Shown here: positions 57,209 to 64,000 of the stretch, piece after piece | Numbering within the stretch: the stretch's first letter is position 1 | Layout: every line of letters begins with the position of its first letter | Origin: Hymenopellis radicata | Taxonomy: Eukaryota > Basidiomycota > Agaricomycetes > Agaricales > Physalacriaceae | Reading direction: 5' to 3' | Length of the DNA: 64,000 nt | NCBI GenBank assembly: GCA_015501595.1 | Contig: JADNRX010000179.1 | Location: forward strand, 43,879-107,878 | Notes under the pieces: generated by a model | Told to the model about the DNA's origin: nothing | Seen by the model: only the letters and a program-made list of their open reading frames with translations | Databases searched by the model: none | Translations under genes and position numbers: made by a program

Positions 57209-57268
57209 TTCAACAGTGAACAATGAGTCGCACTGTTGGGCTCAATTTGGCGCTCTCGAGCCTATAAG
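57209..57268 (+). promoter_or_regulatory. Conserved F-box promoter module
   Basis: TTCAACAGTGAACAATG (57209-57225) and TATAAGAGC (from 57263) lie 188 and about 145 bp upstream of the ATG at 57413, the same spacing as at 48683-48743. Sequence between and around them is also similar (TACACCATTATGATT, then AATAGGG). Confidence 0.65.
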
Positions 57269-57412
57269 AGCGGTGTCGCACTTGCGTGACGGGTATTGTG
57301 TTTGCCTACCAACACTTGACTTTAGCATCGTCCTGTTTGTCCTCTTCATTTTTCATTTTATTCCGGGTTGACAAGGGGACTAGATTACACCGCAACTTCA
57401 ACCGTCATCAGC

Positions 57413-59215
57413 ATGTCCGAAAGCCAGCTCTCATGCACGGGAACCGCGTCGGCGCCATCCTGCATAGACGCGAGTGAAAACTCTTCACACGGTGGTGCAA
57501 CAAAGGACGCTCATCCAGGTTTGGCGCTTCCAAAATCGCTCCCCACAAACCTCTCCCGCCTCCTTCGATCCAATTATCCGCCCACGTCCCAGGATGCTGT
57601 CGTCATCTGGAGGTGGATCTGCCTTCTGGATAACTGGCTTACTCGACTAGATGTCGCGATAGCTCAATCGCTGACCCTCATTATGTCGACCTCCTGCGAC
57701 AAACATAGGCAAACGCGCGCTTCCGAAGGCAGGCAGAAAACGCGGCGCTTGTCCTTCGATAAGCTGAAGAAACAGCGCGCGGACGTGCGGCGCCTTCGAG
57801 CGCAGATCCAATCGCTCAATTCGACTGTACGTCGGTTACCACCAGAGATCTGGCAGGAGGTCTTCCTCTGTGTCCTGGGTGGTGCCCGGATATATGTCTC
57901 CGATCCGCCAGGCCCAGTGTATGTTCTCGGCCAGGTGTGCCAAATGTGGCGCGACGCGTCCCGGTCTTGCCCACAGCTGTGGTCCCGACCTTGCATTTCC
58001 GTGATGCCACGGCTATCGTTGGTCGCGTCGAGCCACGTGTCCCGCCTCCGCGAGGTGCTAAAGCGCTCAGGCGACCTTTCCTTGGATTTCCGCTTCGAAC
58101 AATGGTCTTCTGACCATGAGCAGTGCACGGCGCTCCTTACGCTTTTGATGCAACATTCTTCCAAGTGGAAACGAGTCAAGTTCTCGCAGCTTACCTTCAC
58201 TGATGTGCTGGTCCTTGAGGGCATCCGTGGACGCGTTCCTCGGCTAGAGTCAGTGAAACTCGATCTGGTCGCGGAGTCGGACGAACCTGAGCGCACAGAA
58301 ATGCTTTCCGCTTTCGAGATCGTGCCGAAACTTTCGTGCATAGCGCTGTGCAATCTCTCGCTTGGGCACGTTTTGTTCAACTCGCGTACCAAGAAGAACA
58401 TCGAGTATCTGGCCGTCAGGCATTCCGTCGATGAGGAAGACCTGATGTTTTCGTGCAGCACACCTGCCCTATCTGAAATCGTTCGTGGATATCCCAACCT
58501 TGCCTCTTTTACCGTATGTTGCATTGATCAACGTCTTGGCCCGCATTCTCATGTTAATCTTCCCACACTTCCTCCGTCTGCTGCCCCTCGATTCGTGCAT
58601 ACCAATCTTCGCTACCTGGCCGTTGTTGGAGGTGGTGACTGCCTCAATCTCGTCTCGCTGCCCAACTTGGTGGAATTGTGGGTTGGTTCAGACGACCAGG
58701 GTTTCATCCACGGTTTGGTTCCTTGCGTTATCAGCCTTCTCCAGCATTCTCGCTGTCTCCTTCGTGACCTCTTTCTCCGGTTTCCCTCATGGAACGAGAA
58801 GTCTATGGGTGTGCTGTTGGGGTTGCTTCCAGAATTGGATACGTTGACAATCGATTCTGGGGGCCTGCCGGGCATTGATCGTATGTTCCGAGTGTTGACT
58901 CGCTACTTGGCTGCGACCCAAGAAGAGAAGGAGGGTGATGGTGCTGTGCCGCTCAGACCCAAGTATCTTCCTCGGTTGAAGACAGTGTTCATTCATCTGC
59001 CTAAGTACGAGACGATACCCCAGTGGGCCTTCATCGACGGGGAATTCTTTGATATGCTGTCCATGCGCGGGGCTCATGGATTGGAGGTTTTTCATCTCGG
59101 CGGCAAGTACGATGTTACTGTGGACGTCCCGAATCGGGAGTTTTCGGAGCAGTGGAAGAATATGAAGAAGGCTGGTTTGCTTGCTGAGAGCCTCGCACCG
59201 CTAGACGCACGTTAG
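57413..59215 (+). CDS. F-box protein, full-length paralog
   Basis: This single-exon gene of 600 aa starts MSESQLSCTG. A coiled-coil-like basic segment (residues about 105-145, ending RRLRAQIQSLNSTVRRL) precedes the F-box (VRRLPPEIWQEVFLCVLGG, then YVLGQVCQMWRDASRSCPQL). About 400 residues of irregular leucine-rich-repeat-like strands follow (LPNLVELWVGSDD, LLPELDTLTID), ending at a short Lys-rich tail. It is expected to act in an SCF ubiquitin ligase with an unknown substrate. It is the reference for the truncated gene at 48887 and for the remnants at 50140 and 54900. There are no lesions. Its promoter carries the shared module. Confidence 0.88.
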   Translation: MSESQLSCTGTASAPSCIDASENSSHGGATKDAHPGLALPKSLPTNLSRLLRSNYPPTSQDAVVIWRWICLLDNWLTRLDVAIAQSLTLIMSTSCDKHRQTRASEGRQKTRRLSFDKLKKQRADVRRLRAQIQSLNSTVRRLPPEIWQEVFLCVLGGARIYVSDPPGPVYVLGQVCQMWRDASRSCPQLWSRPCISVMPRLSLVASSHVSRLREVLKRSGDLSLDFRFEQWSSDHEQCTALLTLLMQHSSKWKRVKFSQLTFTDVLVLEGIRGRVPRLESVKLDLVAESDEPERTEMLSAFEIVPKLSCIALCNLSLGHVLFNSRTKKNIEYLAVRHSVDEEDLMFSCSTPALSEIVRGYPNLASFTVCCIDQRLGPHSHVNLPTLPPSAAPRFVHTNLRYLAVVGGGDCLNLVSLPNLVELWVGSDDQGFIHGLVPCVISLLQHSRCLLRDLFLRFPSWNEKSMGVLLGLLPELDTLTIDSGGLPGIDRMFRVLTRYLAATQEEKEGDGAVPLRPKYLPRLKTVFIHLPKYETIPQWAFIDGEFFDMLSMRGAHGLEVFHLGGKYDVTVDVPNREFSEQWKNMKKAGLLAESLAPLDAR

Positions 59216-60359
59216 ATTAATTTATTTTGTTCACTAGAAGTTGTTAGTCTAGATATAACAGAAGAAATTTTTGTTTGCACCCGGACGAGCGTGAATGAGG
59301 CTTTGGGCCAAGTGTTGCCAAGCTCTACGTTCTTTAGGACTGAGGGCGGTAGCGTCGGCTGAACTTTGTCGTATGATTCAACTTTGACACAGTCACTACC
59401 AGGTGCCCGCCGGTCGCTGTCCTTCGCTGTCACTTCCTTCGAAGCGCCACCGAACGTGACGAGTGCTCGATACTGCCTATATACACGTACACCACACCTG
59501 AAAACACTTGGCCTCCTTAGGAAATGATGAACAGTGTGTTACTTATTTAACAAAGATCGTGCGGGAACACACCAAACCGGTCTCCCGGCCAATCACCTTC
59601 ATAGTGGAGGCTTCTATGCAGGTCGCACATCCAGGAAATGCTCTCTCGAACAACATCTGCCACCGGCATCATACTTTCCACCAGAAGCGGCTCCTAAGTT
59701 CCTCAATTCATCCCTCAACGCCTCTGAACCGACATAGACAGTTTGCGTTCTCGAGGGCATGAACTTGGTGTGGGAGGTCGTTGGTATATGATGCGGCGAC
59801 TCGACTGTGTCGTGAGCCGTACTCGTCGCCGTCTGTTCTTTCCTGCCGTCCGCTCGTGCGGCCAGGCTAGCGGTGGGCCACAGTTTCCTAACGAAGGCTC
59901 AATTATGAAAACGACATGGTGAGAATAAGATGAACCTACATCGCTGGCTATCGAGCGAGCCTTGAGAGCGATTGACGCGTTGCTTCAGATACACAAGACG
60001 ATTTCCGAAATACATCATAGAGAGCTGACAGCAAAGTTAGGTCTTATATGGGATATTTGAGCTCGACATGCTTACTCGACTCTCAACCAACATGCAACTA
60101 GACGGAACCCCAGAGGCTCGTCCGGCGAGGAAAGCAAGTAATGCCTGGTTGACATAGCTCGCCGGTCTTGATGGGAGCGCGTCTTATGAGATCGATGTCG
60201 TATACCGCCGCTGATAGTTCCAAAAATGTTCGCTGTATTAGGAATATACTCTGCAGAAGATGAGCGAAAATCAAGGGCCTATATGGATGCAACGCACCTT
60301 TCCCCTCGTCAAAAGTTTGTTCACAGACGCCGTCCTTGGCCCAATTTTGTGTCGGCATG
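59216..60359. other. Intergenic, nothing firm
   Basis: Short frames on both strands are unsupported. A minus frame at 60098-60367 may be an F-box remnant, but I could not place it. Confidence 0.35.
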
Positions 60360-60675
60360 TCTCGCATGCAACTTTAAGGCCAAGTGTTCCATTTGTGAAG
60401 GCGAAAAGACGGTAAGCGGTGACAGTTTGCTTCAGGTAAGAGAGGGCTACGTTCACGTCGTTTTTGAGGGTGTGGAAGGAGCGTGAGGCGTATCGGTGGT
60501 GAGGGTACTCTGTGAGTAGCGCCGGCAAATCCCGGCTTGCCTGATATCTGCCAAGGCCAACCTCTGACATCTAAATTCTCAACATTCATTGTGGACCTCG
60601 ATATAAGTACGGGTAAGACTCAACACTCGGCTAGAACGGCTTGAATGACGGCCCTCTGAAAGGCCAGTAACGAGT
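60360..60675. repeat. Dispersed direct repeat, right copy
   Basis: This is the partner of 56390-56720. It shares TAGCGCCGGCAAATCCCGGC and CTAAATTCTCAACATTCATT, with small indels between. Confidence 0.75.
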
Positions 60676-60816
60676 CCAGCGCACACCTCCCTACAGTCAA
60701 CTACACAAGGTCTTCTTCGAACGACGTAGACACAAAATAGCAAAGCATAATTACATTCATTAGTTGCATTACAGCCAGTACATTCCACAAGTCACAAACA
60801 CATACACAGCAGAGTC

Positions 60817-61350
60817 CTAGAGTAAAGATCTTCCTCCATCAAAACAAGTTTCAGTAATAGCAATATTCAGTCCCCCATCCTTGATCCCGCGCAAAGCAAC
60901 GATACTAGCATCACCAAGATTGGGGAATTCCACTGTAGAATGTGTATGAAACCGGAACCACGCCCTCCGAAGTACGCTCTCTCTCGAGAAAAGCATATCA
61001 ACCGGCTCTGGACCAACAAACATCCATTTCGTCCTCGTGAGCCGCAGCGTTGAAACAAAGTCAATGCTTTCGAGCTTGGGCACAAGCCGATGTCGCCTCT
61101 CTGAGCCAACTACCTCCGACAGACTTTTCATCAACTCCCAGAGTACACCATCAACGTGTAACCCGTAGGTACACTGTCGAGGTCCGGAAGGCCCGAAATA
61201 ACACGATAAAGCAATATGATTGAGTCCAAATGGGACCTCGGGGACCCGTAGAGTGTAAGAACGGATAGAAACAAAGCCAGTAGTCGTAGTAAAAGAGTAA
61301 GGAAAGATCGCGTGTACGCGATCAACATAAGGTCCGTGCGCATATACCAT
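60817..61350 (-). pseudogene. F-box/LRR C-terminal fragment
   Basis: A minus frame of 177 codons reads VLWELMKSLSEVVGSERRHR, then VPKLESIDFVSTL and ALRGIKDGGLNIAI. It resembles the C-terminal part of the F-box gene at 42171-43480 (LWQLMFALGGTE, then VPKLRTLDISLAL). No F-box or N-terminal part is present, and at about 61350 it abuts the tandem repeat. Confidence 0.5.
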
Positions 61351-61402
61351 ATCGGGAACTCCCGTTACACCCTCCCCTCAAGACCAAATCAACGATGAAG
61401 GT

Positions 61403-61705
61403 CTTGACTCCAAGCACGGTACCTGACTCGACGGGCGACGATTCGACAGGCGCATTGCCTGACGCGCCTTCCGAATCGGAGGATATAGTTCCGGCGTCTG
61501 CCATCACCACACCTGTCCACCCTCGGTCTTCGCCTGTCGTGCCCTGTCGTTGGTTTCTTGACCCAAGCACGCTTTTCGACTCGGCGGACGACGGTTCGAC
61601 GGGCGCATTTCCTGACGCACCTCCCGAACCGGAGGATGTAGCTCCGGTGTCTGCCATCACCACATCCCGTCCAACCTCTGTCTTTGCTTGTCGTGCATCG
61701 GCTGT
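61403..61705. repeat. Two-unit tandem repeat, 154-bp period
   Basis: A unit from CTTGACTCCAAGCACG (61403) is repeated from CTTGACCCAAGCACG (61557), with scattered substitutions. Both strands stay open through it (minus strand: VVMADTGATSS and VVMADAGTISS). It lies next to the 3' end of the retroelement pol and could be part of a terminal repeat, which I could not prove. Confidence 0.65.
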
Positions 61706-61807
61706 CTACATGCTCTTGCACCACAGCACGCGTACTGGGGACCTTTTTACTCTGAGCCTACATGTGGTCATTTGAATTCGGCCACAGCGACACCTGGATG
61801 ATGATAT

Positions 61808-64000
61808 TCATCCTGATTTACGCGCTCGCGGACGTTTTGGAGGCGCTTTTGGCTTCGAACGCTTGGGCTTCGGTAAGTCCTCGCATTTCGTAACACCCTT
61901 CAATTTGAGGTACTCATCGAGCGCCTGCAGGTCCTCGACATTCCCTAGCGGCTCGAACGTCTCGTCGCCCGACGTCCATCGGACTTGGAACCAGATCTTC
62001 GTCCGACGCCACTCGTGGTCCGCGATAGCCTCAACAAAGAACTCTGCATCAGGCGGCGCGCCGAAGTCATATGGTTCAGGCGCGCTACGATCCGGGAAAA
62101 GTAGTGCATCTGACTCCTCATATGGGCGGAGCAGGCTAACGTGGAACCTGTTGTGCAGGCGTCGTTTCACCAACGTCTCAGGCAGTTCAGCGTATACGTC
62201 GACGTCGCCGGAATGCCTCTTCCACTGTATATGGCCCGATAAACTTAGGTAGTAGTTTTCGAGCTCTGCCTTTCGGAAAATTAATGTTCTGAGTCGACAG
62301 GTAAACTTTCGACCCAGGTCTGATTTCAGGCTCATCGCGACGCTCTTGTTCGCTTTGTGAGTCTGGAACACGCGCGCCGCGATAATAGCCTCATGTGCAT
62401 CATATAGATTCTGCATGGCCTGTACCCCGAACGCGCGAATTCCTGGCTGAATGTCAGGGAATTCGGCGACCTCTCGAATCATCGATGGGACATAGCCATA
62501 CACCAATTCGAAAGGTGCGAATCCTGTTGTTTCATTGATACTCGCATTTAATGCAAACTCAACTAACGGAATCTTTACCAGCCAGTCCTTCTGATCAGCG
62601 CGAATCGCTGCTCGGAAAATCTGGGCAATGGAACGATTAGCACGTTCTGTTATGCCATCCGTCTGCGGATGGAACGAGGTTGACATAACAGCTTGGCGCC
62701 AACAATCGATGAAGCTGCCGCCACCATGTCGACGTGAATTTGGAGTCGCGATCCGACAGATGGACTCTGGAAGCCGTGCAGTCGCACAATCTCCCGCAAG
62801 TAGATCAATGAACAGATCCGTCGCTGTGTTTGTGGTACGTACGGGTATTAGATGCACCTGTGATGTTAATCGACAGATGATCACCCATAGGTAATTATAT
62901 CCTTGCACTCGGGAATGGACAATAAAGTCCATCGCTATGGACGCCATTTTCCGTTGGGACGGGGAGTGGTGTAGCTTTCCGCTGGTGCGCGATAATTCCC
63001 CTTTACTGTATGGCATGTCTGACATGTCTTACAGAACTTGTCAGCCATTGCCGAGATCTTCGGCCACCAATACCAGCGTCTAACATAATCGGAGGTGCGT
63101 TGAGCTCCGAAATGTCCTACGGTTTGGTGCGCTGTCTCTAATATTGCTCCTCGTAGTGAGCGTTGACCTGCAGGCGACTTCGGAATACACAAGACACGTT
63201 CGCCGCCTAGGTTATTCGTGAAAATCAGACCCTCAGTCACTGAAAACCGTGGGTGATCATCAGGCTTCTTAACGATTTTACTGAATAATGGATCTTCAGA
63301 GTACCATCGCCGAATATCAGCAAGGAACTCATCATCCGTTTCCAGTGTCATTGGCATCACCTTATCCTTAGCCCGTGATTCGAACACAGTCGGGTTATCA
63401 GTCGGCAATTCGTGCGGTACTTCCGGTTCAGGTTCCCGCGCTGCCTCCATCTCCGCTGCTTCAACGTCACGCGGCTCAAGGCGCTCCGCAAGTTTTCGCG
63501 CCTCAGTCTGTCGACGAGTCTGCATGGCCCGCAGATGCTCGTGGACTTCCTGCAGTCGACCACTCGGTAAATCTTCGCCGAGTCTATCTAGACGAATATC
63601 TGCATTGGCATAGTCTTCGGGAGGCTGTACTTCATCAGGTTCGTCTGTTTCGTAGTATCGCGAGAGCGCGTCAGCAACCTTATTGTTGACGCCTTTCACA
63701 TAGTTGATGTCGAAGTCAAAACGCGCCAAGTATTCCATCCAACGCATCTGCCGACTTGACAGCCGACGCTGCGTCTTGAAGAACTCAAGCGCCTTATGGT
63801 CAGTTACGACGTGGATACGATAACCTATAGCTTATCTTCCCACTTCAGGAGTGCCTCAAGAATAGCGAGCGTCTCCTGCTCGAACACGCATAATGCTTCT
63901 GCGAGTTCGAGAACTTCCTTGACATAAACCCCTGGCCGACATGTCTGCCAAGTAGGTCCTTGTCCATACATCCCACCCACACCTCGAATTGACGGTCACA
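61808..64000 (-). mobile_element. Ty3/gypsy chromovirus remnant (RNase H, integrase, chromodomain)
   Basis: The minus-strand pol runs in from the right edge. The order is: end of RNase H (VVTDHKALEFFKTQ, then YVKGVNNKVADALSR, about 63660-63830), the HHCC integrase zinc motif (HQTVGHFGAQRTSD, then CKTCQTCH), the integrase core (AMDFI, then SFHPQTDGITERANRSI) and a C-terminal chromodomain (FFVEAIADHEWRRTKIWFQV). At least five one-base losses break it: near 63885, 63828, 62946 and 62759, and at 62695-62710. The stretch with the second catalytic Asp is out of frame. No LTR or primer-binding site was recognised inside the window. The element is dead. Confidence 0.88.

Noticed and set aside
1..64000. 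tRNA, rRNA, CRISPR or bacterial operon features
   Set aside because: No cloverleaf with a clear B box, no ribosomal RNA blocks and no spaced identical repeats were noticed; introns and gene content are fungal. A tRNAscan or Infernal run would be decisive and was not possible.

Overview
The window looks like nuclear DNA of an agaricomycete (mushroom-type) basidiomycete. Genes are dense and interrupted by many short introns of about 45-58 nt with GT..AG ends and CTRAC/CTGAC-like branch sites. The gene set fits that group: an oxalate decarboxylase, an NRPS-like adenylating enzyme, a Zn2Cys6 regulator of the SCAECRRLKIKCDK type, an S53 protease fragment, a MAPEG glutathione transferase, F-box/leucine-rich-repeat-like paralogs in large numbers, a Tad-like LINE and a chromodomain Ty3/gypsy element. 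Most genes had to be assembled by splicing, so many real exons are shorter than the open frames first visible.

Layout. 1-3.2 kb: a spliced minus-strand gene that runs off the left edge, facing a small two-exon gene. 3.3-8.7 kb (arm A): an F-box-like pseudogene, an intact F-box gene, a 381-bp TA-flanked MITE, a broken unknown gene and an F-box remnant. This arm is an inverted, rearranged copy of arm B at about 41-48 kb. 9.1-12.8 kb: an adenylate-forming enzyme pseudogene split by a LINE fragment with a 16-bp target duplication. 13.7-15.6 kb: a RING ubiquitin-ligase gene. 15.6-20.0 kb: no convincing gene. 20.0-21.5 kb: a stearoyl-CoA (delta-9) desaturase with one frameshift. 22.4-25.6 kb: a 14-exon Zn2Cys6 transcription factor. 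25.6-30.7 kb: no gene I can support. 30.7-34.9 kb: an S53 protease fragment, a microsomal glutathione S-transferase and a phosphatidylinositol-4-phosphate 5-kinase. 35.0-38.3 kb: duplicated kinase tail plus F-box debris, then an oxalate decarboxylase. 38.7-51.6 kb: a field of F-box genes and pseudogenes. 52.2-54.2 kb: a tentative spliced gene and a Vps62/DUF946-like gene. 54.9-61.4 kb: one intact F-box gene among remnants. 61.8-64.0 kb: a decayed chromovirus-type retrotransposon that runs off the right edge.

How it fits together. Two kinds of DNA alternate. Conserved housekeeping or secretory genes (RING ligase, desaturase, regulator, MAPEG, PIP5K, oxalate decarboxylase) are mostly intact and form no evident pathway cluster. 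They are separated by a fast-changing F-box compartment of at least five full-length or near full-length genes and seven or more fragments, with inverted duplication, small inversions, MITE and retroelement insertions and shared promoter motifs. Single-base frameshifts recur, including in genes expected to be essential (PIP5K, desaturase), so sequence error and true pseudogenisation must be separated before any gene is called dead. I did not find a convincing wholly new biological system. The best leads are the F-box birth-and-death arrangement with its conserved promoter module, the precisely datable MITE insertion, and the microexons in the regulator.
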